A DNA stretch of 5,708 nt from Bdellovibrionales bacterium. GTDB lineage: Bacteria > Bdellovibrionota > Bdellovibrionia > Bdellovibrionales > JAMPXM01. The notes under the pieces are model-generated. The model was not told the DNA's origin, did no database searches, and was given only the letters and a program-made list of their open reading frames with translations. The position numbers and the translations under genes were made by a program. Positions 1-5,590 of the stretch are shown piece after piece (position 1 is the stretch's first letter; each line of letters starts with the position of its first letter). The DNA is taken from positions 1 to 5,708 of the forward strand of contig SXRI01000427.1 in assembly GCA_005793615.1 (NCBI GenBank), given 5' to 3'.

Positions 1-78
1 GACTCCATGCCAATTCTCTCCCTGATGTAAGTAGCCAAAATCACATCAAGAAGTGTTTCAAATTGATACACCAAGTCG

Positions 79-126
79 GTCAAAATCGAGTTGTAATTAG
101 CACCGGACAAAGTCGCGTTGTAGTTA
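79..126. repeat. Two imperfect 21-bp direct repeats, 27 bp apart
   Basis: Bases 79-99 and 106-126 match at 17 of 21 positions, sharing CAAA.TCG.GTTGTA.TTA. The 27-bp step is a multiple of three, so either open frame through it reads as a degenerate nine-residue repeat (NYNATLSGA then NYNSILTDL on the minus strand). The copies sit just inside the near-palindrome at 132-150. Repeated subterminal binding sites of this kind are known at the ends of some insertion sequences, such as the IS21 family, but they could also be an ordinary regulator-binding region. Confidence 0.6.
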
Positions 127-131
127 CATCA

Positions 132-150
132 CTGTCAAAAATTTAGACAG
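132..150. promoter_or_regulatory. 19-bp near-palindrome (operator or element end)
   Basis: The sequence CTGTCAAAAATTTAGACAG pairs at eight of nine positions around a central A. Its arms are CTGTC and GACAG. The symmetry and AT-rich centre resemble the operator of a dimeric helix-turn-helix regulator. Alternatively, the TGTC/GACA ends could belong to the tip of a transposable element, given the direct repeats directly to the left. Read on the minus strand it contains a TTGACA hexamer, but no -10 box lies at a proper distance. The symmetry is seen directly; both roles are inferred. Confidence 0.45.
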
Positions 151-246
151 GCGTCGATCCGGTCGCGGCTCTCGAGCTTGGGCGCGTGCAAATATCTGGA
201 TGTCGAGCGATTTAGGCCGTCCCCATGTGGCCGCGACGTTGCACTA

Positions 247-287
247 ATATGAGACAGATATGAGAAAGATATGAGCGGCGATATGAG
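247..287 (+). repeat. Four ATATGAG repeats at 11-12 bp spacing
   Basis: ATATGAG occurs at 247-253, 258-264, 269-275 and 281-287, giving start-to-start steps of 11, 11 and 12 bp. A shortened copy, TATGAG, lies at 318-323. The step is about one helical turn, as in tandem sites for some response regulators. Each copy also holds an ATG. The first two open four-codon frames (MRQI at 249-263, MRKI at 260-274) whose TGA overlaps the next ATG. The third ATG is the start used for the lipoprotein CDS, and the fourth is in frame with it. The repeat therefore lies across the translation start of that gene. Confidence 0.8.
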
Positions 288-813
288 TCAATTGACCGGG
301 ATGGATTTGATGAACGGTATGAGCAGAATCTGGAATCAAGGAAATTTTCGCAAGATTTTTGCATCTTTGCTGAGCGCAATCGCCTTCGCCAATGTCGGCT
401 GTTCGACTCCGCAAATTCCTTATGTTGATCCGAATCCACCGGACACCGCTTGGTATGCCTACCAACAGTGTCTGTCTGAGCATCCTGGCGCAGCTTACGC
501 GCGCTCATCACCATGCGATCATGCCGGTGATCAGAATCGCCAAAGCCAATACTATTACACCACTACGGCCGATACCAGGTCGATCGGCTACGACCCAGAG
601 TACTACAATGGCGGAACTTGCGTGGGTTGTGTCAGTTACACTGGCAGCCCAGAGACGAACTATTGGGCGCGGGGCTATCGTTCGTCGGCGCGTGGCAACG
701 CTCCGGAGAGTGCTGAGTCGAGTGAAGGCTACCGTGCATTTCTGCAAACATTGGATGACGAGTCACTGCGCGCCCTGACCGCCGAATGGCAGGCATTAGC
801 GAAGAGCAAGTAA
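271..813 (+). CDS. Small exported protein, probable lipoprotein, function unknown
   Basis: This is an unrecognised 180-residue protein. Residues 18-28 carry two arginines and a lysine, residues 29-43 are hydrophobic (IFASLLSAIAFANVG), and C44 follows, as in a type II (lipoprotein) signal peptide. The lipobox NVGC is not canonical because Asn replaces the usual Leu/Val/Ile at -3, so cleavage by signal peptidase II is likely but not certain. The mature part is rich in Tyr, Ser and Pro, with cysteines at 67, 82, 117 and 120 (a CVGC pair) that could form disulfides outside the cytoplasm. The last 25 residues look helical. The start is uncertain: in-frame ATGs occur at 271, 283, 301, 310 and 319, none with a good Shine-Dalgarno sequence. 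Starting at 319 (M17) would give a leader of normal length. An EEP gene follows 16 bp downstream and is probably co-transcribed. Confidence 0.75.
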   Translation: MSGDMSQLTGMDLMNGMSRIWNQGNFRKIFASLLSAIAFANVGCSTPQIPYVDPNPPDTAWYAYQQCLSEHPGAAYARSSPCDHAGDQNRQSQYYYTTTADTRSIGYDPEYYNGGTCVGCVSYTGSPETNYWARGYRSSARGNAPESAESSEGYRAFLQTLDDESLRALTAEWQALAKSK

Positions 814-816
814 CAC

Positions 817-820
817 AGGA
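817..820 (+). promoter_or_regulatory. Probable ribosome binding site for a TTG start
   Basis: AGGA lies 9 nt before the TTG at 830 and just after the stop codon of the lipoprotein gene. It favours the TTG over the in-frame ATG at 860, whose only purine stretch (GGAG at 856-859) touches the start codon and is too close to act. Confidence 0.45.
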
Positions 821-829
821 CTTGAGAGT

Positions 830-1918
830 TTGCTTGATCTCCGCGTAAGATCACCGGAGATGAATTTCTTTCGCGACCAAAGAATCCGAATTGTTCAATT
901 TAACGTCGAAAATCTCTTTATTTTTCTTGATCACTATCAAGGCCAGGACCTGGCGCGCGTCACCGAGAAAGAATGGCAGGCCTTCTCGGCATCGACCACG
1001 GCGAACAAGCCGCTGGCACACGTGCGTGATCTAGCTCGCGCGATACGTGACCTAGATCCGGACATTTTGATGCTTTGTGAAGTCGGTGGTCGAGAAAGCC
1101 TTAGTAACTTTAGTCAGCACTTTCTCGGTGATCGGTACGCGCCGCATTTACTCGAAGGTAACTCTGATCGCGGCATCGATTTGGGATATCTGGTTAAGCG
1201 CAGTCTACCGTTTACCTATGATTTGATTTCACACAAACACCGTGCGATTGATTTTCTCTATCCACATGAGCGGCAGTCGCAGGAGGCCGGGTACAATCAT
1301 CTGCGTTCGGGGCGCATTACAAGTCATCGATTTTCGCGAGATGTGTTGGAGCTCAGGGTGTTTGAAGCGACGGCGGGCGAGATGTCTTCCCAGCCCTGTG
1401 CCGTGCTGATGTTGGTGCATCTCAAATCGCAACTTGATCGTAGCCGGATCGATCCCGGTGGTCGCGACCGCCGCCGGGCGGAGCTTCACAAACTCTTGAA
1501 TATCTACCGCGAAATTCATGATGAGTTCCAAGGGAACACACCGGTGATTCTTGGCGGCGACTTCAATGGTGTTGCGGCCTGGCCAAGCCCTGATGAAGAA
1601 TTTCGTGCCATTTATGACGAAACACATCTGCGCGATTGTCTTGAGGTCGCGGGCATCCCACACGATGAGCGTTTTACCTATCAACAGCTTTATCGCAATC
1701 GTCCTGGAGTACACCGACAATTGGATTATCTTTTTGTGCCGCCCGAATTGGAGAAACGTGTGAACTTTGAGGAAACGTGGGTCTTTCGTTTTCGCGATGA
1801 ACTGGGTATGACGCAAATTCTGCCGCGAAATCTCAACGAAAAGAAGATGCTGCCTTCGGATCACTACCCGGTGGTTTTAACTCTGAATGGGGTCTCGGCC
1901 TTGGAGAAACTACCTTAG
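830..1918 (+). CDS. Endonuclease/exonuclease/phosphatase (EEP) family protein, cytoplasmic
   Basis: This 362-residue metal-dependent phosphoesterase has the DNase I-like EEP fold. The catalytic motifs appear in the family order: FNVEN (24-28) with N25, CEV with the metal ligand E84, an RGIDLGYLVK strand (114-123), VHLKS with H197, GGDFNG (242-247) with D244 and N246, QLDYLFV with D299, and SDHYP (343-347) with D344 and H345. All residues needed for catalysis are present, so it should be active. The family cleaves phosphodiester or phosphomonoester bonds in DNA, RNA, lipids or inositol phosphates, and the substrate cannot be told from sequence. There is no signal peptide or membrane segment, so it is probably cytoplasmic. 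The start is a TTG; ATG at 860 (M11) is the alternative, and the conserved domain begins only near residue 19. It follows the lipoprotein gene by 16 bp and overlaps the convergent GNAT gene by 9 bp. Confidence 0.88.
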   Translation: MLDLRVRSPEMNFFRDQRIRIVQFNVENLFIFLDHYQGQDLARVTEKEWQAFSASTTANKPLAHVRDLARAIRDLDPDILMLCEVGGRESLSNFSQHFLGDRYAPHLLEGNSDRGIDLGYLVKRSLPFTYDLISHKHRAIDFLYPHERQSQEAGYNHLRSGRITSHRFSRDVLELRVFEATAGEMSSQPCAVLMLVHLKSQLDRSRIDPGGRDRRRAELHKLLNIYREIHDEFQGNTPVILGGDFNGVAAWPSPDEEFRAIYDETHLRDCLEVAGIPHDERFTYQQLYRNRPGVHRQLDYLFVPPELEKRVNFEETWVFRFRDELGMTQILPRNLNEKKMLPSDHYPVVLTLNGVSALEKLP

Positions 1919-1931
1919 ATCCGAAAAGGTA
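1910..1931. other. Convergent gene overlap with a short inverted repeat
   Basis: The TAG of the EEP gene (1916-1918, +) and the TAG of the GNAT gene (1910-1912, -) lie inside each other's reading frame, a 9-bp tail-to-tail overlap. TACCTT (1911-1916) and AAGGTA (1926-1931) can pair as a 6-bp stem with a 9-base loop covering this point. There is no T-run on either side, so it is at most a weak bidirectional transcription stop. Confidence 0.5.
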
Positions 1932-2776
1932 CCGAACTGCTGAAAGCCGATACGTCTATAGGCGCGAATGGCGGGTTGGTTCAAAGAATCAACAAAGAGA
2001 AAGCAGAACTTTCGTTCGCCGTGTGCGAGAAGTCGGCGATTGACGGCACTAACAAGGGCGCCGGCATAACCGCGACTGCGAGCGCGCTGTTCGGTGTAAA
2101 CCATATTTATACGAGCGCCGTTGGGTGTGAGACCGCTAAATCCCGCCATCGCTACCGGGCCGATATTGTCTTCCCAAAGAAAAAGCTGTCGATTGGAGAG
2201 GTAGCGATGAACGAGCTCCTCGCTTTCGCGCGGCGATTCGTCGTGCTGACACTCCTCAACGAACTGGCGTGTCCAGGTGTAAATCAGTCGTTGATCTTTT
2301 TTCCGTGCCACCCGCCATAGTCCAGTCGGGCTGGTTTGTTCGCTCGAGGGGTTTAGGTCCCTCGCGTGCAGAATCAGTTGCAGGAGTTTTTGTTTAGGAC
2401 TCAATTTTGTGGACACACTGTCGCTAGCAAATCCAAAAGCGAAAGACTCACTGGCAGCCTCGGGTCCAAGGACTGCGTGAATCTTCAATCCGCGTTTGCC
2501 AAGGCTTTCACCCATGAATTTCGCCGCCGGTTGCTCGCATACCGAGAGTAGCATACGACGTTCGCTCACGTTCATTGCGGCCGCCACGGGTTTACCTGCC
2601 AAATGAACGGCAAAGTAGGAGATTCCAGGCGAACGACCAGAAGAATAGCCAGCGGCCGGGCGGACGTTGCTCAAAGAGCTGCTGAGTAGAAGGTTGTTTG
2701 CCGCCTCATCGGTCATGAGGAAGGTCATACAGGAATGGAGGAAAGATTGGGGTTCAGCGTATTCCGTGAGCAGCAT
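1910..2776 (-). CDS. GNAT family N-acetyltransferase (COG3393-like)
   Basis: This 288-residue protein has its GNAT fold in the C-terminal half. Residues 222-246 form the beta4-alpha3 acetyl-CoA site, with INMVYTEQ followed by the pyrophosphate-binding R-S-R-G-Y-A (233-238). FCFLFVD (257-263) and N266, Y273 and GF (277-278) form the second half of the fold. The N-terminal 140 residues, opening with an EAANNLLL segment (24-31), match the layout of the roughly 280-residue predicted acetyltransferases grouped as COG3393, where this part acts as a second, degenerate GNAT-like module. It should move an acetyl group from acetyl-CoA to an amine; the acceptor is unknown. The ATG start places the conserved N-terminal segment correctly, but no Shine-Dalgarno sequence precedes it. 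It is transcribed divergently from pfkA and overlaps the EEP gene at its end. No signal peptide is present. Confidence 0.87.
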   Translation of the reverse strand: MLLTEYAEPQSFLHSCMTFLMTDEAANNLLLSSSLSNVRPAAGYSSGRSPGISYFAVHLAGKPVAAAMNVSERRMLLSVCEQPAAKFMGESLGKRGLKIHAVLGPEAASESFAFGFASDSVSTKLSPKQKLLQLILHARDLNPSSEQTSPTGLWRVARKKDQRLIYTWTRQFVEECQHDESPRESEELVHRYLSNRQLFLWEDNIGPVAMAGFSGLTPNGARINMVYTEQRARSRGYAGALVSAVNRRLLAHGERKFCFLFVDSLNQPAIRAYRRIGFQQFGTFSDLR

Positions 2777-2781
2777 AACAC

Positions 2782-2811
2782 TTTAGTCGCGTGCTCGGCA
2801 TTAGATGTCAA
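2782..2811 (-). promoter_or_regulatory. Possible promoter of the GNAT gene
   Basis: On the minus strand a perfect TTGACA (-35; 2806-2811) is followed after 18 bp by the weak -10 hexamer ACTAAA (2782-2787). Transcription would then begin almost at the ATG (2774-2776), giving a leaderless or nearly leaderless mRNA, which fits the absence of a Shine-Dalgarno sequence. The -10 matches the sigma-70 consensus at only three of six bases. Confidence 0.3.
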
Positions 2812-2826
2812 ATACGGATCACAAAA

Positions 2827-2855
2827 TTGCACTTCAATTGGAATGACCTCACAAT
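2827..2855 (+). promoter_or_regulatory. Possible promoter of pfkA
   Basis: TTGCAC (2827-2832) and CACAAT (2850-2855) are separated by 17 bp. They match the sigma-70 hexamers at three and four of six bases. A start near 2862 would leave a leader of about 27 nt containing the pfkA ribosome binding site. It is a weak match, chosen because the 112-bp divergent gap must hold a promoter for each side. Confidence 0.25.
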
Positions 2856-2888
2856 AGGGGAAGCGATCATCATTTCGGAGGATAGGGC

Positions 2889-3935
2889 ATGGCGGCGAAA
2901 GCAAAGCGGATCGGTATTTTGACAGGGGGCGGAGACGCTCCAGGTCTGAACAGCGTGATTGAGTCGGTTGTGCGTTCCCTCAGTGGCAAAGGTTACGAAC
3001 TGGTAGGAATCCGCGATGGTTTTGAAGGTATTTTCAACGGCCGTACAGTTGACCTGGAGCGCGAGGCTTTGATGGGGGTGCACTCATTGGCCGGTACCTA
3101 TCTTGGGACTTCGAATAAATCAGGTACAGCGGGACGTGAAGAAGAGTTTCGACAAAAATATTATGCTCTTAAACTTGACGGCCTGATCGCGGCCGGCGGT
3201 GATGGAACTTTTGCCGGCATTCAAATAGTCTTATCTTCCGACATTCCGCTCATTGGTGTTCCGAAGACCATTGATAATGATCTTGAAGGTACGGATATTA
3301 CCTTTGGTTATGATACCGCGTGTGCTGTTGTGTCTGAGGCGGTTGATGCTCTTCGAGCGACAGCCGATGCACACCGGCGTATCATCATCGTTGAAACCAT
3401 GGGAAGAACGGCGGGCTGGATCGCACTCGGCGGAGGCTTGGCCTCTTATGCCGACGCGATTTTGTTGCCGGAGCGTCCTTTCTCTCGTAGTGAGCTCGTC
3501 ACTTACGTCAAGCGCTTGAAAAACAGTGGTCGTCGAGGATTGATGATCGTGGCCTCAGAGGGCGCGGCGGCAAAGGGCGAAGAAGCCTCAATCGCTTTCA
3601 AAGTAGAGGGAAGTCCGCAAGCGGAGCGCTTCGGTGGTTTTGCGGAGCGCCTCGCTCGTTGGATCGAAGGTGAAGCTGATTGGGAAGCTCGCCACGTCGT
3701 GCTTGGTCACCTGCAAAGATCACGGCATCCGACTACGACCGATCGATTCTTAACCTTGGCTATGGGACTTGAGGCCGCACGTTTGGTGGCAGCGGGGGAC
3801 TGGCATAAGGCCGTAGTTTATCGCAATGGAACTGTGACCAACGCGCCCTTAAGCGACATCATGAAGCCGGCGCGCTTGGTGGCGCCCGAACATCGTTGGG
3901 TACGATTTGCGCAAGAACTCGGTATTTTTATTTGA
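2889..3935 (+). CDS. pfkA: 6-phosphofructokinase (ATP-dependent type, clade III-like)
   Basis: This 348-residue cytoplasmic glycolytic enzyme phosphorylates fructose 6-phosphate to fructose 1,6-bisphosphate. The motifs are GGGDAPGLN (13-21), GGDGT (103-107) with G106 at the position that marks ATP rather than pyrophosphate use, PKTIDND (125-131) with catalytic D129, ETMGR (169-173), ASEG (222-225) and GHLQR (273-277) with H274 and R277 for substrate phosphate. K126 beside the TIDND motif is typical of clade III and mixed-substrate enzymes; E. coli PfkA has Gly there. Two spots deviate. QRGG-SP of the family reads QRSRHP (276-281), and the LGTS stretch near residue 75 continues N-K where an Arg is usual. 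Phosphate donor and kinetics therefore deserve caution. The ATG is well supported: GGAGG at 2877-2881 sits 7 nt upstream. The gene is divergent from the GNAT gene and ends 15 bp from a convergent EEP gene. Confidence 0.95.
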   Translation: MAAKAKRIGILTGGGDAPGLNSVIESVVRSLSGKGYELVGIRDGFEGIFNGRTVDLEREALMGVHSLAGTYLGTSNKSGTAGREEEFRQKYYALKLDGLIAAGGDGTFAGIQIVLSSDIPLIGVPKTIDNDLEGTDITFGYDTACAVVSEAVDALRATADAHRRIIIVETMGRTAGWIALGGGLASYADAILLPERPFSRSELVTYVKRLKNSGRRGLMIVASEGAAAKGEEASIAFKVEGSPQAERFGGFAERLARWIEGEADWEARHVVLGHLQRSRHPTTTDRFLTLAMGLEAARLVAAGDWHKAVVYRNGTVTNAPLSDIMKPARLVAPEHRWVRFAQELGIFI

Positions 3936-3950
3936 TGCCCAAATTCGTGT

Positions 3951-4889
3951 CTAGATTCGTTGCTGGGTTCGCTTTAATTCAAGTTCAAGATTTAGAATCA
4001 TCGGTTCATGGTCCGATGACTTGATCGGGCGACCGGGATATTCAGTAGAGATCCTTTTGAATCCGCGGGTGAAGATATAATCAAGAGTCAGAAATAGACC
4101 TGGCGAGTGATGCGCTTGTGAAAGGCCGAGTCTCTTTGCGGCTTGGTGCAGAAACCAAGTTCGCCATGGGCTCCAAGTGTTGAAGTCGCCGGCAAAGATC
4201 ACCGGACCGTCATGTTCGCGGATTGCGCGAATGACTTGTTTAATGTGCAACATGAACGAAAAATTACCGACGAAATTGATGGCGTGCATATTCACCACGC
4301 GTACTCGCTCTACATAGCCGTCCGGGGTTACCATGGCGAAGTCCGAAACCAAGGTGCTTTTGGGAGTGTTGGTGATCGGTTCGCTAACGGGTGAAAGGAG
4401 TTTTTTCTGCGCCAATGGCTTAACGGTGGAGCCGGTGGCGACTCCCGTGAAGCTGCCGGCTCTCTCCTGGTAGAATGATCGTGCCATCGCCCATGAGATC
4501 GATTCATTGGCATTGCTGAGTTCGGTCATAAACTTGGGATGATCAGTGGCTTCCTGTAAAAGTACCAGCTGTGCGCTCTGACTGAGGTCCTGAAAATCGG
4601 TCGCCAGTCCCGGTTTACCACCTTTATAAACATTCCAAACAATCAGGCGTAAACGCGTCGGCAATGTCTTGTTTTCGCCATGGCGCGCGCCGAAGAAAGT
4701 GAAGTCGTTCGCAGTTTTATTGACAATGTCTTGGCAGGTACCGCTGGCGAAAGCCCCATCGGCCAACGCCAAAAACAAAAGAACGCAAGGCAGAATTCTC
4801 GCCAGCCACCGGCGGTCCGAGGTAGCGCACGAACCAGCACGATTGGTTCTCGTGCTGTCGAACTTTTTGACATTGTATAATCCGCCCAT
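3951..4889 (-). CDS. Exported YafD-like EEP family protein
   Basis: This EEP phosphoesterase has 312 residues from the preferred ATG at 4887-4889. Catalytic residues are N86 (VWNVYKG), E113 (LLQEA), H202 (NMHAINF), D235 and N237 (AGDFNTWS), D270 (LDYIF), and D293/H294 (SDHEP). Several stretches (LVLLQEA, LPKS/TPKS, VN-H-A-NF, GPVI-AGDFN-WS, SDH-P) match E. coli YafD closely as I recall it; YafD itself has no clear function. Unlike YafD, it carries an N-terminal export signal: basic residues 26-31, hydrophobic 32-43, and a likely signal peptidase I site after AFA (48) or AFAS (49). It should act in the periplasm or outside the cell on a phosphodiester or phosphomonoester substrate that cannot be named. 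The frame is open to an ATG at 5009, but that start would overlap the upstream gene by 76 bp and put 40 unrelated residues before the signal, so the downstream ATG is preferred although no Shine-Dalgarno sequence precedes it. Confidence 0.85.
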   Translation of the reverse strand: MGGLYNVKKFDSTRTNRAGSCATSDRRWLARILPCVLLFLALADGAFASGTCQDIVNKTANDFTFFGARHGENKTLPTRLRLIVWNVYKGGKPGLATDFQDLSQSAQLVLLQEATDHPKFMTELSNANESISWAMARSFYQERAGSFTGVATGSTVKPLAQKKLLSPVSEPITNTPKSTLVSDFAMVTPDGYVERVRVVNMHAINFVGNFSFMLHIKQVIRAIREHDGPVIFAGDFNTWSPWRTWFLHQAAKRLGLSQAHHSPGLFLTLDYIFTRGFKRISTEYPGRPIKSSDHEPMILNLELELKRTQQRI

Positions 4890-4933
4890 TGGAAGAGGAG
4901 AAGTGCAAGCGTTGTACCGGTACGCCCGTGCGC

Positions 4934-5557
4934 TTAGCGGACCTTGTTGCCTAAGAAAGTGCCGAGGTTGCGCAAATTGTCGGCAACTTTGCCTTTGGAG
5001 TTGAGGCACATGGTGACGGTTCGCTCTGGTTTACCAGCGGACAATACGTGGAGTTGCATGCTGGAGTCTTTGCATTTTACCAATGAGCCTTCAAAGGCCT
5101 TAAAGTTAAGAGCCGCAAGATGGTATTCGCGAAACGCCATAGCGCTGAGACTGTGGGTGGATTTGCTATGTGCGGAGTTGGCATAGATTAAGTCATAGCG
5201 ATGGTTGCGTTCCACGACCCAGAACATTTCGTTCATAACCTCATTGTTCTGTTTGAAACGAACTCGAAACTCAAGACCGTTAACGACATCAGTGGGGATT
5301 GTCGAACGCCGATTGGCAGGCCTTCCCGTGAGTGCCTTTGACGGTTGAAGGGACTTTCGAGCGATCGAGGCCGGAACTCGTTCTGGTGGCGTGACGACGA
5401 AATATTCATTGAGATCGGCGGAGGAGCTGCCAGCGCCGCTATCGAGGGCGATCGACGCCGTGCTCGAGTTCTCTGCTGCCTCGGCAAGAGCATGGGGGGC
5501 CGTAAGTAGGACAATCGTGAGTGGTAGACAACGCGCGAGAGTTTTCATCATATTCAA
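4934..5557 (-). CDS. Exported protein of unknown function
   Basis: I do not recognise this 207-residue protein. It begins with a clear Sec signal peptide: Lys5 and Arg9, hydrophobic 11-20, and a cleavage site after ALA (23-25). A low-complexity Ser/Ala stretch (30-47) and a Pro/Arg/Ser-rich linker (56-88) follow. A compact region from about 92 to 207 is predicted by eye to be mainly beta (LEFRVRF, EMFWVVE, YDLIYA, FREYHLAALNF). Its only mature cysteines, C162 and C184, could form a disulfide outside the cytoplasm. No catalytic motif is visible. The start is TTG; AAGG at 5567-5570 lies 9 nt upstream, while the in-frame ATGs at 5549-5551 and 5546-5548 are too far from it. The signal peptide works with any of the three. 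It lies 44 bp upstream of the exported YafD-like gene and 33 bp downstream of the edge-cut gene, so the three probably form one transcript. Confidence 0.8.
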   Translation of the reverse strand: MNMMKTLARCLPLTIVLLTAPHALAEAAENSSTASIALDSGAGSSSADLNEYFVVTPPERVPASIARKSLQPSKALTGRPANRRSTIPTDVVNGLEFRVRFKQNNEVMNEMFWVVERNHRYDLIYANSAHSKSTHSLSAMAFREYHLAALNFKAFEGSLVKCKDSSMQLHVLSAGKPERTVTMCLNSKGKVADNLRNLGTFLGNKVR

Positions 5558-5566
5558 AGATGATCG

Positions 5567-5570
5567 CCTT
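5567..5570 (-). promoter_or_regulatory. Probable ribosome binding site for a TTG start
   Basis: AAGG on the minus strand is 9 nt from the TTG at 5555-5557 and 15 nt from the next in-frame ATG. The spacing favours the TTG as the start of the exported unknown protein. Confidence 0.4.
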
Positions 5571-5590
5571 TTTTCGCGGTCAACGCATCA

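Larger units (their letters stand above)
1..246. other. Left-edge region without a convincing gene
   Basis: No complete gene is visible here. Two antisense frames share codon boundaries and are both open at the left edge. The plus frame runs to a TAG at 143-145. The minus frame runs left from a TGA at 129-131 and could start only at TTG (72-74) or GTG (69-71), with no Shine-Dalgarno sequence. Neither product is recognisable, and mirror-image open frames often arise by chance. Bases 1-150 look more AT-rich than the rest of the window and hold the direct repeats and near-palindrome listed separately. Bases 151-246 are GC-richer and must contain the promoter of the downstream lipoprotein gene, but I see no convincing -35/-10 pair. 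Confidence 0.5.

Noticed and set aside
1..74. Start of a minus-strand gene leaving the left edge (GTG at 69-71 or TTG at 72-74)
   Set aside because: The short peptide looks protein-like, but there is no ribosome binding site, and the antisense frame is equally open and ends only at 143-145. Coding sense cannot be decided from this window.
1229..1864. Long minus-strand open frame (211 codons) inside the cytoplasmic EEP gene
   Set aside because: The plus-strand frame holds every EEP catalytic motif; the antisense product has no recognisable feature and no ribosome binding site was noticed.
1976..2320. Plus-strand open frame of 114 codons opposite the GNAT gene
   Set aside because: It lies antisense to the conserved acetyl-CoA-binding region of the GNAT protein and shows no family signature.
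3936..3950. Terminator between pfkA and the convergent EEP gene
   Set aside because: The 15-bp gap and its flanks form no stem followed by a T-run.
4643..4873. Minus-strand 76-codon open frame inside the start of the YafD-like gene
   Set aside because: It is out of frame with the signal peptide and catalytic domain, and its product shows no family feature.
4914..4923. 10-bp palindrome GTACCGGTAC between the two exported-protein genes
   Set aside because: It is a perfect palindrome but short and without a loop. Such sites occur by chance, and nothing ties it to regulation.
4887..5009. Upstream ATG extending the YafD-like gene by 40 residues
   Set aside because: It would overlap the coding end of the exported unknown protein by 76 bp and bury the signal peptide deep inside the protein.
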